Shown one piece after another: positions 20,486 to 28,962 of a stretch of 64,000 nt of DNA. Every line of letters begins with the position of its first letter. Position 1 is the stretch's first letter. The notes under the pieces were generated by a model. The model was not told where the DNA came from. It saw only the letters and a program-made list of their open reading frames with translations, and searched no databases. The position numbers and the translations under genes were made by a program. The DNA comes from Rhizobium subbaraonis (lineage in GTDB: Bacteria > Pseudomonadota > Alphaproteobacteria > Rhizobiales > Rhizobiaceae), in the NCBI RefSeq assembly GCF_900220975.1, contig NZ_OBQD01000004.1, positions 183,234 through 247,233 of the forward strand, given 5' to 3'.

Positions 20486-20953
20486 GCCTCTTCCCTTCCC
20501 TGGTTTCGCCCCGCCCTCGCCCTTCGCTGTCTCCGTACCGTTTTGCGGATACCTGCGGTTCCTTTCCCTGTTACAAAGCGGAAAACCCTGCGATCCAAGG
20601 GCTTCCGCTCCGCTTCCGCCGTTGCGACAGATGCCATCATGCGCTGATCTGCATGATGCCTCCATCGATCTTTACCGCCTGTGCAGGCATGATAACGTAA
20701 TTTACTATAAAATCTATAGACTATTTTCCAACGCAAGGTGCGCCTTTTCGCTGGGCCTGCGGGGAACGCACTCGGGCCTTTGCCAGGCCAACGAGGCATC
20801 AGATATGCAGTCGAATTTCGGGAAGGTCGCGTGTGGCAAGCCGGTCAGGATGACCTGACCAGTTTCGCGGACAGAAAGGCCGCCTAGTCCGTGCGGGTTG
20901 TCCGGCATAGCGGAAGCCTCCTCAGCGGAGAGGCTCCGAAGCCTATAGCGAAG
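20486..20953. other. Leader and non-coding interval upstream of the FAD protein
   Basis: About 470 bases. The minus strand holds a promoter (20704-20731) and a leader of roughly 200 bases; a tiny five-codon frame after GGAGG (reading MQISA, near 20642-20659) sits in that leader. A bulged hairpin at about 20917-20943 follows the small gene. A 64-codon frame at 20714-20908 has an AGGAGG upstream, but that sequence is one arm of the hairpin. Confidence 0.5.
20704..20731 (-). promoter_or_regulatory. Promoter of the FAD protein with 16-bp operator in its spacer
   Basis: On the minus strand TTGGAA (20726-20731) and TATAGT (20704-20709) are 16 bases apart. The spacer (20710-20725) is exactly the 16-mer AAATCTATAGACTATT seen from the plus strand, which contains the palindrome TCTATAGA. 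A perfect reverse-complement copy lies at 21228-21243. A protein bound here would block RNA polymerase. Confidence 0.6.
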
Positions 20954-21157
20954 TCAGTAGAAGACGTGGATCGGCCAGGCAGGGAACTGGCGGGCGGGAT
21001 TTCCCTGTCCGGCGGCGGGTTTCACGAAATCCAGAAGCCCCTTCCGGGCAGGCTTCTCCGTGGTGTCGCCCCTCCGGCCTTCGCCGCCTTCGGCCGCGCA
21101 GCCATCGACTGAATGCGGAGAGAAATAGCCGAGCGTCATTCCACCCATATAGAACAT
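20954..21157 (-). CDS. Small hypothetical protein (67 residues)
   Basis: The product starts MFYMGGMTLGYFSPHS and ends in a hydrophobic PAWPIHVFY; no family recognised. ATG 21157 has AGGAG 7 bases upstream, and a TTGACA promoter overlapping an operator-like 16-mer lies about 70 bases further up. It is directly downstream of the Rrf2 regulator gene, same strand. The middle is rich in Gly, Arg and Lys, as spurious frames in GC-rich DNA often are, so its reality depends on the promoter and ribosome site. Confidence 0.45.
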   Translation of the reverse strand: MFYMGGMTLGYFSPHSVDGCAAEGGEGRRGDTTEKPARKGLLDFVKPAAGQGNPARQFPAWPIHVFY

Positions 21158-21200
21158 GCGCCAACTCCTGATCATCCCCGGTCGTTAACGACCGTGAAGT

Positions 21201-21243
21201 GATCATGGCGAAATCGTGACGCATGTCAATAGTCTATAGATTT
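21201..21243 (-). promoter_or_regulatory. Promoter and second copy of the 16-bp operator
   Basis: On the minus strand TTGACA (21224-21229) stands 17 bases before ATGATC (21201-21206). The plus-strand 16-mer AATAGTCTATAGATTT at 21228-21243 overlaps the -35 box by two bases and is the exact reverse complement of 20710-20725. It lies just past the stop of the Rrf2 gene and upstream of the 67-residue protein. Confidence 0.55.
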
Positions 21244-21271
21244 AGTGCTCTAATGAGCTGCAGGCTCCACT

Positions 21272-21748
21272 CTAGGCCTGCTGGCCGACGGCCTTCTTTT
21301 CAGGGACGTCGTCCTCGATAAGCCCGGAGGTGCCGGGAGAAGCGACGAACTGCTCGAGCGTCATGTTGTCGAGAATGGAAGCAATGGCGTCGCGTACCTC
21401 GGTCATGGCGCGACGGACCTGACAGGCTGCCGGGTCGGCGCAATCGTCGCAGGCCTCGTAGGCCGTCCGGCTGGCGCAGCGAATCGGTGCCAACGGCCCG
21501 TCCAGCACGCGGATGGCATGGCCGATCCGGATCGCGGATGCGGGATGCGACAGGGCGTATCCGCCTCCCGGGCCCTTCTTGGACCGCAGGATGCCGGCGT
21601 TGCGAAGCTCGAGCAGGATGGTGTCGAGAAACTTCTTCGGAATGTTGTTGCGGAGCGCAATTTCACTGACGAAGGCGGTTTCTCCAGGGGCCAGACGCGC
21701 CAGATCGACCAGAGCCTTCAGCCCGTACTTGCCCTTTTTTGTCAGCAT
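21272..21748 (-). CDS. Rrf2-family transcriptional regulator with cysteine cluster
   Basis: Winged-helix repressor of the Rrf2 family (IscR, NsrR, RirA, CymR relatives). ATG 21748 gives MLTKKGKYGLKALVDLA, the usual Rrf2 opening, and 158 residues; a longer frame from 21853 has no support. The recognition-wing block is KKGPGGGYALSHP (residues 57-69). Cys91, Cys100, Cys103 and Cys109 lie in the region where Rrf2 proteins bind Fe-S clusters, so it may sense iron, oxygen, nitric oxide or sulfur state. Probable targets are the two operator copies at 20710 and 21228. Which Rrf2 subgroup it belongs to is not clear. Confidence 0.88.
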   Translation of the reverse strand: MLTKKGKYGLKALVDLARLAPGETAFVSEIALRNNIPKKFLDTILLELRNAGILRSKKGPGGGYALSHPASAIRIGHAIRVLDGPLAPIRCASRTAYEACDDCADPAACQVRRAMTEVRDAIASILDNMTLEQFVASPGTSGLIEDDVPEKKAVGQQA

Positions 21749-21874
21749 GTCATCCTGCTTTCCAGTTGCAAAAACGGCGCCGTCAGGTCCGCCTGTGGGC
21801 GGCGCCCCGACCAAAAAACCACCCGCCTGTCGGTGAGATCGAACGCCCGCCACCCATACGGATGATTCCGACGC

Positions 21875-21899
21875 ATTTTAGGCACCCAAGTGCTAAAAT
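21875..21899. promoter_or_regulatory. Palindrome upstream of the Rrf2 gene
   Basis: ATTTTA-G-GCAC (21875-21885) pairs with GTGC-TAAAAT (21890-21899) apart from one extra base. It sits about 130 bases upstream of the Rrf2 start, next to an AT-rich stretch (21896-21920) that could hold the promoter. Possibly an operator for control of the regulator gene. Confidence 0.4.
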
Positions 21900-22028
21900 C
21901 ATATAAAAAAGGTATATTATTCGCGAACGGTAATGCAAGGCGACGGAGTGTCCCGAATCGCATTTCGCGTGCCGAATTAGAGCCGACGTTGCCGATTGGC
22001 AACCGACCGGGCCGCCTTGGAGGAGGAT

Positions 22029-22328
22029 TCAGGCGCGACCGGCGCCTTCCCGGGATGCGTTTGCCAGATGCCGCCGGCGCAATTCGGCCTGGACCTCGTC
22101 CTGAAAGTCCAGCACCTGCAGCCGCATTTCCACCTCGTCGCAGCCCAGCGCCAGCAGTTCCTCGGCAAGCCTGCGGCATTCGGCGCGCCAATAGTGCAGT
22201 GCCGGTTCGCCATGCAGGGTCTCCAATTCCGCAGCGCAGCGCCGAACGACGCCCGTCCGCCGGGCAACCGGAAACGGTACCGTAGCCGCGCTAGATGTCA
22301 GGCCGGCGTTTGCGGATGCTGCGCTCAT
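22029..22328 (-). CDS. Small conserved protein, DUF6074-like
   Basis: 99 residues from ATG 22328, with AGGGGAC 9 bases upstream. The stretch VPFPVARRTGVVRRCA followed by a helical HYWRAECRRLAEELLALG and QDEVQAELRRR resembles the DUF6074 family of small rhizobial proteins, whose function is unknown. No membrane segment or signal peptide. It stands alone between the Rrf2 gene and putR. Family assignment is from memory of its pattern and is only moderately sure. Confidence 0.6.
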   Translation of the reverse strand: MSAASANAGLTSSAATVPFPVARRTGVVRRCAAELETLHGEPALHYWRAECRRLAEELLALGCDEVEMRLQVLDFQDEVQAELRRRHLANASREGAGRA

Positions 22329-22462
22329 GAATGCTGTCCCCTCGTATGCGATCGATCCTGCATACCGGGCGCATGGTTAACGTCAGGTTTCCATTGCGCT
22401 AATGCTGTTCCGCCTGGTGACGGGGGCGGCGGCGTCCGTCCGCCGGCGCTGGCAACCGCGCT

Positions 22463-22957
22463 TCACAGCAAAGCCGTCGGAGACCCGGGAGCGCCGTTGT
22501 CCTTCACCGCCTGCATCACCACGAAAGTGGAGGTATTGGAGACGTTTGGCAGGCTGGAGATCTTTTCGCCCAGCACTTCGCGATAGCGGCGGATGTCGGA
22601 GGTCCTGACCTTCAGGAGATAGTCGAACGAGCCGGCTATCATATGGCATTCCTCGACCTCCTGGATGCGGCGGACGGCGCTGTTGAACGCTTCCAAAGCC
22701 TTTTCCCGCGTGTCCGACAGCTTCACCTCGGCAAAGGCGATGTGGTCGAGGCCGAGCTTGCGCAGATTGATCTCGGCATGGAAGCCGAGGATGAAGCCGT
22801 CGTCGATCAGCCGTTTCAATCGCGCCTGGCAGGGGGTCTTTGACAATCCCACCCGCTTGGACAACTCTGTCACGGAGATCCGTCCGTCCTGGCTGAGTAC
22901 GTCAAGGATGCGAATGTCGAATTGGTCCAGATCGTCGATAGTCTGCGTCTTTGTCAT
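22463..22957 (-). CDS. putR: Lrp/AsnC-family regulator of proline catabolism
   Basis: 164 residues with an N-terminal helix-turn-helix (LDVLSQDGRISVTELSKRVG, residues about 19-38) and a C-terminal AsnC ligand-binding domain (CHMIAGSFDYLLKVRT). It is transcribed away from putA, 190 bases apart, the arrangement known for PutR, the proline-responsive activator of putA in Agrobacterium and other rhizobia. A 28-bp palindrome between the two genes is its likely binding site. The symbol rests on this context. Confidence 0.9.
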   Translation of the reverse strand: MTKTQTIDDLDQFDIRILDVLSQDGRISVTELSKRVGLSKTPCQARLKRLIDDGFILGFHAEINLRKLGLDHIAFAEVKLSDTREKALEAFNSAVRRIQEVEECHMIAGSFDYLLKVRTSDIRRYREVLGEKISSLPNVSNTSTFVVMQAVKDNGAPGSPTALL

Positions 22958-23007
22958 TCATTCGGCCCATATAATGATCTCTAAACAGTTTGATCGGACT
23001 AAAATTG

Positions 23008-23035
23008 GAAGAAATCAAGTCAACATGATTTCTTC
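23008..23035. promoter_or_regulatory. 28-bp palindrome between putR and putA, likely PutR operator
   Basis: GAAGAAATCA (23008-23017) and TGATTTCTTC (23026-23035) are perfect inverted repeats with an 8-base AGTCAACA spacer. It lies 50 bases upstream of putR and 111 upstream of putA, where a divergently transcribed Lrp-type activator would bind. Confidence 0.65.
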
Positions 23036-23146
23036 GCCGGTGCTAACATTCAGGGGCTGCGAAACGAGGCGCCGGAGAGCCGGCTTATCGGCGTGGCCCG
23101 TCCGGGCGACCGGTTGAAACGCCCCATCATTCACGAGCGCGTCACC

Positions 23147-26100
23147 ATGACCAAGACCTCCCCCTCCCCGAAGAATGCCGGCGTGGCCGGCGACCGTCGC
23201 CCCTTTGCCGATTTCGCCCCGCCGATCCGCCCGCAGGGCGTGCTGCGCCAGGCGATCACGGCGGCCTACCGCCTTCCCGAGGCCGAAGCGGTCGCCGCCC
23301 TGCTTGAAAGCGCCACGCTTGCGCCGGAGCAGCACAATGCGGTGGCAGCCACGGCACGCAAGCTGATCTCGGCGTTGCGCGCCAAGCACAAGGGCACGGG
23401 CGTCGAGGGGCTGGTGCACGAATATTCGTTGTCGAGCCAGGAAGGCGTGGCGCTGATGTGCCTGGCCGAAGCGCTGTTGCGCATTCCCGATACGGCGACC
23501 CGCGACGCGCTGATTCGCGACAAGATCGCTGACGGCGACTGGAAATCGCATATCGGTGGCGGCCGTTCGCTGTTCGTCAATGCCGCAACCTGGGGGCTTG
23601 TCGTGACCGGCAAGCTGGCGGGAACGGTCAACGACCGCAGCCTCTCGGCGGCACTGACCCGCCTAATCGCCCGCTGCGGCGAACCGGTGATCCGTCGGGG
23701 TGTCGACATGGCGATGCGGATGATGGGCGAGCAGTTCGTCACCGGAGAGACGATCGACGAGGCGCTGAACCGCTCGCGTGCGCTTGAGCAGAAGGGCTTT
23801 CGCTATTCCTACGACATGCTTGGCGAAGCCGCCACGACTGCCGCGGACGCCGAGCGCTACTATCGCGACTACGAGAACGCCATCCACGCGATCGGCAAGG
23901 CGTCGGCCGGCCGCGGCATCTACGAGGGGCCCGGCATCTCGATCAAGCTTTCGGCGCTGCATCCCCGCTACGTGCGCGCGCAGGCCGATCGCGTCATGGC
24001 CGAACTGCTGCCCAAGGTGAAGGCGCTCGCGCTGCTGTCGAAGACCTATGACATCGGCCTCAACATCGATGCGGAAGAGGCGGATCGGCTGGAGCTTTCG
24101 CTCGACCTGCTCGAAAGCCTGTGCACCGATCCCGATCTTTCCGGCTGGAACGGCATGGGCTTCGTCGTCCAGGCCTATGGCAAGCGCTGCCCGTTCGTGC
24201 TCGATTTCATCATCGACCTTGCCCGCCGCTCGGGCCGGCGCATCATGGTGCGCCTCGTCAAGGGCGCCTACTGGGATGCCGAGATCAAGCGCGCCCAGGT
24301 GGACGGCCTCCCCGACTTCCCTGTCTACACCCGCAAGATCCACACCGACGTCTCCTACATCGCCTGCGCGCGCAAGCTGTTGGCCGCGACCGACGTGATC
24401 TTTCCGCAGTTCGCCACCCACAACGCCCAGACACTGGCAACGATCTATCACCTTGCCGGTCCCGACTTTTCCGTCGGCAAATACGAGTTCCAGTGCCTGC
24501 ACGGCATGGGCGAGCCGCTCTATGACGAGGTCGTCGGTCGCGGCAATCTCGACCGTCCCTGCCGCATCTATGCGCCTGTCGGCACGCACGAGACGCTGCT
24601 GGCCTATCTGGTCCGGCGCCTGCTGGAGAATGGCGCCAACTCCTCGTTCGTCAACCGCATCGCCGATCCCGCCATATCGATCGACGAACTGATTGCCGAC
24701 CCGGCCGAAGTCGTCCGCTCTATGGCGGTCGTCGGCGCCCGCCACGACCAGATCGCGTTGCCGGCAAACCTCTACGGCGCGCGCCGCAATTCCGACGGTC
24801 TCGACCTTTCGAACGAGACGACGCTGTCGGCGCTCTGCGATGCGCTGGAAGCAAGTGCTGCGGTGTCCTGGAAGGCCGAGCCGCAACTGGCGGACGGTAT
24901 AGCCGGCGGCGAGACCCGCCCGGTCGCCAACCCCGGCGACAACGGCGATATCGTCGGCCATGTCACCGAAGCCTCGGACGAAACGGCGCGCAAGGCCGCA
25001 CAGCTGGCTGCCGCGGCCGCTCTCCGCTGGGCGGCCGTTTCCCCCGCGGAGCGGGCTGCCTGTCTGGAGCGGGCAGCCGACGCCATGCAGGCGCGCATGC
25101 CGACGCTGCTCGGGCTGATCGTTCGCGAGGCGGGCAAGTCGCTGCCGAACGCGATCGCCGAGGTGCGAGAGGCGATCGACTTCCTGCGCTACTACGCCGA
25201 ACAGGCACGCCGTACGCTCGGCCCGGCGCACGCGCCGCTCGGCGCGGTCGTCTGCATCAGCCCGTGGAACTTCCCGCTGGCGATTTTCACCGGACAGATC
25301 GCAGCTGCGCTCGTCACCGGCAATCCGGTGCTGGCAAAGCCCGCCGAGGAAACGCCGCTGATTGCCGCCGAAGGCGTACGCCTGCTGCACGAGGCCGGCA
25401 TTCCGGCCGAAGCGCTGCAGCTGCTTCCGGGCGACGGCCGTGTTGGCGCCGCACTCGTCGCGGCGCCCGAAACCGCCGGCGTGATGTTCACCGGCTCGAC
25501 CGAGGTGGCACGTCTGATCCAGGCGCAACTCGCCGGCCGCCTGTCGGCCGATGGCAAGCCCATCCCGCTGATCGCCGAGACCGGCGGCCAGAACGCCATG
25601 ATCGTCGATTCTTCGGCACTGGCTGAACAGGTGGTCTTCGACGTCATCGCATCGGCTTTCGACAGTGCCGGACAGCGCTGCTCGGCGCTGCGCGTCCTCT
25701 GCCTGCAGGAAGACGTGGCCGACCGCACGCTCGGCATGCTGAAGGGAGCGCTGCACGAGCTCACCATCGGCCGGACGGACAAGCTCTCCGTCGATATCGG
25801 CCCGGTTATCACCGGCGAGGCCAAGGGCATCATCGAAGGCCATATCGAAGGCATGCGCGGCAAGGGCCGCAAGGTCGAGCAAATCGAACTCACAGCCGAA
25901 ACGGCCAAGGGGACGTTCGTGCCGCCGACGATCATCGAGCTTGGCGGCATCTCCGAGCTCAAGCGCGAGGTGTTCGGTCCGGTCCTGCACGTCATCCGCT
26001 TCAAGCGCGAGGACCTCGACCGGCTGATCGACGAGATCAACGCCACCGGCTATGGCCTCACCTTCGGCCTGCACACGCGCCTCGACGAGACGATCGCCCA

Positions 26101-26854
26101 TGTCACCAGCCGGATCAAGGTCGGCAACGTCTACGTCAACCGCAACGTCATCGGGGCAGTCGTCGGCGTGCAGCCATTCGGCGGACGCGGCCTGTCCGGC
26201 ACCGGCCCGAAGGCGGGCGGCCCGCTTTATCTCGGACGCCTCGTCAAGACTGCGCCGATCCCGCCGCAGCACAGCTCGGTGCATACCGATCCGGCACTGA
26301 CGGACTTTGCCAAATGGCTCGGCATGCGCGGCATGAATGCCCAGGCGCAGGCCGCACGCGATACGGGCAGCGCGTCTGCGCTCGGCCTCGACATCGAGCT
26401 GCCCGGCCCGGTCGGTGAGCGCAACCTCTATGCGCTGCATCCGCGCGGCCAGGTGCTGCTCGTGCCGCAGACCGAGATGGGCCTCTACAGCCAGATCGTC
26501 GCAGCGCTCGCTACCGGCAACCGTGCCGTCATCGATGCCGCTTCGGGCTTGCAGGCGTCGCTGAAGGACCTGCCCGCAAGCGTTGCCGCCCGGGTCGCAT
26601 GGTCGAATGACTGGGCGAAGAGCGGTCCGTTTGCTGGCGCGCTCGTCGAGGGGGATGCGGAACGGATCCGCGCGGCGAACGAGAAGATCGCCGCCCTCCC
26701 CGGCCCGCTGGTGCTGGTACAGGCCGCGTCCACGGACGCGATCGTGGCCGAAAATGCGGAAGCCTACTGCCTCAACTGGCTTCTGGAAGAGGTCTCCACC
26801 TCGATCAACACCACGGCTGCCGGTGGCAATGCCAGCCTGATGGCGATCGGCTGA
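23147..26854 (+). CDS. putA: Bifunctional proline dehydrogenase / P5C dehydrogenase
   Basis: Oxidises proline to glutamate in two steps: an FAD-linked proline dehydrogenase (about residues 170-500, with GIYEGPGISIKLSALHPRY) and an NAD-linked aldehyde dehydrogenase (about 560-1030, with PWNFPLAIFTGQIAAAL, catalytic Cys845 in SAGQRCSAL). No ribbon-helix-helix DNA-binding domain is present at the N-terminus, but about 200 further residues follow the second domain. This is the long PutA type without autoregulation known in Sinorhizobium, and explains the separate regulator PutR. I chose ATG 23147 (1,235 residues) over an upstream ATG at 23093. Confidence 0.96.
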   Translation: MTKTSPSPKNAGVAGDRRPFADFAPPIRPQGVLRQAITAAYRLPEAEAVAALLESATLAPEQHNAVAATARKLISALRAKHKGTGVEGLVHEYSLSSQEGVALMCLAEALLRIPDTATRDALIRDKIADGDWKSHIGGGRSLFVNAATWGLVVTGKLAGTVNDRSLSAALTRLIARCGEPVIRRGVDMAMRMMGEQFVTGETIDEALNRSRALEQKGFRYSYDMLGEAATTAADAERYYRDYENAIHAIGKASAGRGIYEGPGISIKLSALHPRYVRAQADRVMAELLPKVKALALLSKTYDIGLNIDAEEADRLELSLDLLESLCTDPDLSGWNGMGFVVQAYGKRCPFVLDFIIDLARRSGRRIMVRLVKGAYWDAEIKRAQVDGLPDFPVYTRKIHTDVSYIACARKLLAATDVIFPQFATHNAQTLATIYHLAGPDFSVGKYEFQCLHGMGEPLYDEVVGRGNLDRPCRIYAPVGTHETLLAYLVRRLLENGANSSFVNRIADPAISIDELIADPAEVVRSMAVVGARHDQIALPANLYGARRNSDGLDLSNETTLSALCDALEASAAVSWKAEPQLADGIAGGETRPVANPGDNGDIVGHVTEASDETARKAAQLAAAAALRWAAVSPAERAACLERAADAMQARMPTLLGLIVREAGKSLPNAIAEVREAIDFLRYYAEQARRTLGPAHAPLGAVVCISPWNFPLAIFTGQIAAALVTGNPVLAKPAEETPLIAAEGVRLLHEAGIPAEALQLLPGDGRVGAALVAAPETAGVMFTGSTEVARLIQAQLAGRLSADGKPIPLIAETGGQNAMIVDSSALAEQVVFDVIASAFDSAGQRCSALRVLCLQEDVADRTLGMLKGALHELTIGRTDKLSVDIGPVITGEAKGIIEGHIEGMRGKGRKVEQIELTAETAKGTFVPPTIIELGGISELKREVFGPVLHVIRFKREDLDRLIDEINATGYGLTFGLHTRLDETIAHVTSRIKVGNVYVNRNVIGAVVGVQPFGGRGLSGTGPKAGGPLYLGRLVKTAPIPPQHSSVHTDPALTDFAKWLGMRGMNAQAQAARDTGSASALGLDIELPGPVGERNLYALHPRGQVLLVPQTEMGLYSQIVAALATGNRAVIDAASGLQASLKDLPASVAARVAWSNDWAKSGPFAGALVEGDAERIRAANEKIAALPGPLVLVQAASTDAIVAENAEAYCLNWLLEEVSTSINTTAAGGNASLMAIG

Positions 26855-26872
26855 TATCGGCTGAGGAATCCA

Positions 26873-26929
26873 GCGGGTGCCGGACCAGCGTGTCGGCGCC
26901 CGCAGTTATCCGGTAACGGGGATTTTTTT
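26873..26929 (+). terminator. Possible terminator after putA
   Basis: GCGGGTGCCG (26873-26882) pairs with CGGCGCCCGC (26894-26903) with one G-T pair. A short second stem at about 26910-26922 is followed by seven T residues (26923-26929). It lies between the convergent putA and metallopeptidase genes. Confidence 0.5.
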
Positions 26930-26977
26930 CGGTCGCAGCCGGAAGTGCCGAATTCCGCCAACGGCGGAAGATCGTCC

Positions 26978-27412
26978 CTACCCGGCGGTCGCGTCGGCGC
27001 TGGCCTCGATGCGCTCCATGTCGTCGTCGGACAGGCCGAAATGATGGCCGATCTCGTGGATGAGGACATGGGTGATGATATCGCCCAGCGTTTCCTCGTT
27101 CTCGGCCCAGTAGTCGAGGATCGGGCGGCGGTAGAGCGTGATACGGTTTGGCATCTCGCCGGTCTCGACGGTGAAGCGCTCCGAGATTCCGCGTCCCTCG
27201 AACAGGCCGAGCAGGTCGAAAGGCGTTTCCAGCGCCATGTCCTCGAAAACGTCGTCGCTGGGAAAATCGGAAATCTCGATGATCAGGTTGCCGGTGAGTG
27301 CGCGAAACTCGTCCGGCAGATTGCCATAGGCCTCGACAGCCAGCGACTCGAACGTGCTGATCGTCGGGGCGTGGCGATTCTGCCAATCTTCTGTCTGGTC
27401 GATGCGGGCCAT
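26978..27412 (-). CDS. Zincin-like metallopeptidase family protein
   Basis: A 144-residue protein of the small metallopeptidase group (DUF1025/PF06262). It contains the zinc motif HEIGHHFGLSDDDME near residues 120-135, with the downstream acidic pair. Start ATG 27412 has AAGGAG 5 bases upstream; an upstream ATG at 27433 is less likely. Its substrate is unknown. No signal peptide, so cytoplasmic. It is convergent with putA. Confidence 0.85.
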   Translation of the reverse strand: MARIDQTEDWQNRHAPTISTFESLAVEAYGNLPDEFRALTGNLIIEISDFPSDDVFEDMALETPFDLLGLFEGRGISERFTVETGEMPNRITLYRRPILDYWAENEETLGDIITHVLIHEIGHHFGLSDDDMERIEASADATAG

Positions 27413-27555
27413 GAGCACTCCTTTATGCGTCATATAGCACTTCGCGAACGCATTTCGAGTGATGAATTCCGGCGCTGCCGCTCAAGGCTTCGTGTAGGGG
27501 AATGCCCGCTGCTCTCTCGGAGATGAGGCGACGGCGCGAAAACGTCGACCAGCGC

Positions 27556-27936
27556 TCAGCGCTGACGCAGCGCCGTGACCTCGATCTCAATCAGCATTTC
27601 CGGCCTGATCAGGTCGCAGACGATCATGGTTGCTGCGGGCCGGATCTCGCCAAAGGCTTCGCCGAGGACCGGGAAGACGGTGTCGGCGAAGGATGCGTCG
27701 GTGACGTAGTAGTGGCAGCGCACGGCGTCTGCGAGCGAAAAGCCCGCCTCTTCGAGCGCCTTGCGGATGGTCGACAGACAGTTGCGGGTCTGCTCCTCGA
27801 CACTATCCGGCATCTTCATCGTGGCATAGTCGTAACCGGTCGTGCCGGAAACGAAGCACCAGTCGCCCTGCACCACCGCCCGCGAATAGCCGGCGGTGCG
27901 TTCGAAGGGCGAACCGGAAGAGATCAGGCGTCGCAT
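27556..27936 (-). CDS. RidA-family protein (enamine/imine deaminase type)
   Basis: 126 residues of the YjgF/YER057c/UK114 (RidA) family, which hydrolyse reactive enamines or imines made by PLP enzymes. Blocks typical of the family are VQGDWCFVSGTTGYD, QTRNCLSTIRKALEEAG and the C-terminal MLIEIEVTAL. An Arg next to the usual Rid active site is not obvious in the expected place, so it may belong to a non-archetypal subgroup. It follows leuD by 13 bases and is probably co-transcribed; RidA commonly protects branched-chain amino-acid metabolism. Confidence 0.85.
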   Translation of the reverse strand: MRRLISSGSPFERTAGYSRAVVQGDWCFVSGTTGYDYATMKMPDSVEEQTRNCLSTIRKALEEAGFSLADAVRCHYYVTDASFADTVFPVLGEAFGEIRPAATMIVCDLIRPEMLIEIEVTALRQR

Positions 27937-27949
27937 GCTCGCAACCTCG

Positions 27950-28555
27950 TCAGGCCCAGGGGCGAGCGGCTGCCGTCGCGTTCTCGTAGGCGTCGATGGA
28001 CGCCGCCTTCTCAAGCGTCAGCCCGATGTCGTCGAGGCCGTTCAGCAGGCAGTGGCGGCGGAACGCGTCGATCTCAAACGAAATCTTGCCGCCATCGGGG
28101 CCGGAGATCTCCTGTGCCTCGAGGTCGACCGTCAGAACGGCGTTGGAGCCGCGGCTGGCGTCGTCCATCAGCTTTTCCAGGTTTTCCGGGCTGACGACGA
28201 TCGGCAGGATGCCGTTCTTGAAACAGTTGTTGTAGAAGATGTCGGCAAACGAGGTCGAGATCACGCAGCGGATACCGAAGTCGAGCAGCGCCCAGGGCGC
28301 ATGCTCGCGCGAGGAGCCGCAGCCGAAGTTGTCCCCGGCGACGAGAATGCTGGCGTTCTGGTAGGCGGGCTTGTTCAGAACGAAGTCCTGGTTGGGCGAG
28401 CCGTCCTCGTTGTAGCGCGCTTCGGCGAAAAGACCCGTTCCGAGACCGGTGCGCTTGATGGTCTTCAGGTAGTCCTTCGGGATGATCATGTCCGTGTCGA
28501 TATTGACCACGGGCAGCGGCGCGGCGACGCCGGTCAGCTTGACGAACTTGTCCAT
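27950..28555 (-). CDS. leuD: 3-isopropylmalate dehydratase small subunit
   Basis: With LeuC it isomerises 2-isopropylmalate to 3-isopropylmalate in leucine synthesis. 201 residues, normal for the bacterial small subunit. Diagnostic blocks are [36 protein letters not shown] and [11 protein letters not shown]. The leuC gene is not in this window; leuB is 13.4 kb away on the other strand, a split arrangement common in rhizobia. Confidence 0.97.
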   Translation of the reverse strand: MDKFVKLTGVAAPLPVVNIDTDMIIPKDYLKTIKRTGLGTGLFAEARYNEDGSPNQDFVLNKPAYQNASILVAGDNFGCGSSREHAPWALLDFGIRCVISTSFADIFYNNCFKNGILPIVVSPENLEKLMDDASRGSNAVLTVDLEAQEISGPDGGKISFEIDAFRRHCLLNGLDDIGLTLEKAASIDAYENATAAARPWA

Positions 28556-28713
28556 GACGTGAACCTCGATTGCGATACGTATCGTTCCGGGCCTGCGTTT
28601 AGATCAGTTTCGCCGGGAAATGAAGGAGAATCTTGCGCGACGGAAGCCGAAGACGACCGAATCTTGCCCGTGGCGCGGCCACAGGTTCCGCTCAACGTTC
28701 GAGCGCCCGTTCC

Positions 28714-28962
28714 TTAGAGGTCGATGATCGTACCGCGACCATCGTTCCAGATGCGGGGTTCGCGCTGGCCGGGCTTGCCGGTGCGGGCATAGCACCTTGC
28801 TCGAACCGGCGCCGGCTGCATCTTGGCTGCGATCCAGCTGCCCAACATGATCACGGACGCGATGCCGGCAAGCGCAAGCCCGAGGGAGGCTGCGAATACC
28901 AGCGTCACGCCGGCGATAACGACGGCTAGGGTGGCGACGAAAATGGAGCGAATGCTGTGCAT
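28714..28962 (-). CDS. Small conserved membrane protein
   Basis: 82 residues from ATG 28962 with GAAAGGG upstream. Residues 5-45 form one or two membrane segments (SIFVATLAVVIAGVTLVF, then LALAGIASVIMLGSWIAA); the tail is basic and ends RIWNDGRGTIIDL, a pattern I associate with small proteins in other rhizobia near leuD. No function is known. It is upstream of leuD on the same strand with a 158-base gap. Confidence 0.65.
   Translation of the reverse strand: MHSIRSIFVATLAVVIAGVTLVFAASLGLALAGIASVIMLGSWIAAKMQPAPVRARCYARTGKPGQREPRIWNDGRGTIIDL

Noticed and set aside
20714-20908. 64-codon minus-strand frame with AGGAGG upstream
   Set aside because: The AGGAGG is one arm of a hairpin that follows the neighbouring gene, the product resembles nothing, and its end overlaps the flavoprotein promoter.
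23663-26440. 925-codon minus-strand frame opposite putA
   Set aside because: Antisense shadow of putA with no family resemblance; putA motifs are intact on the other strand.
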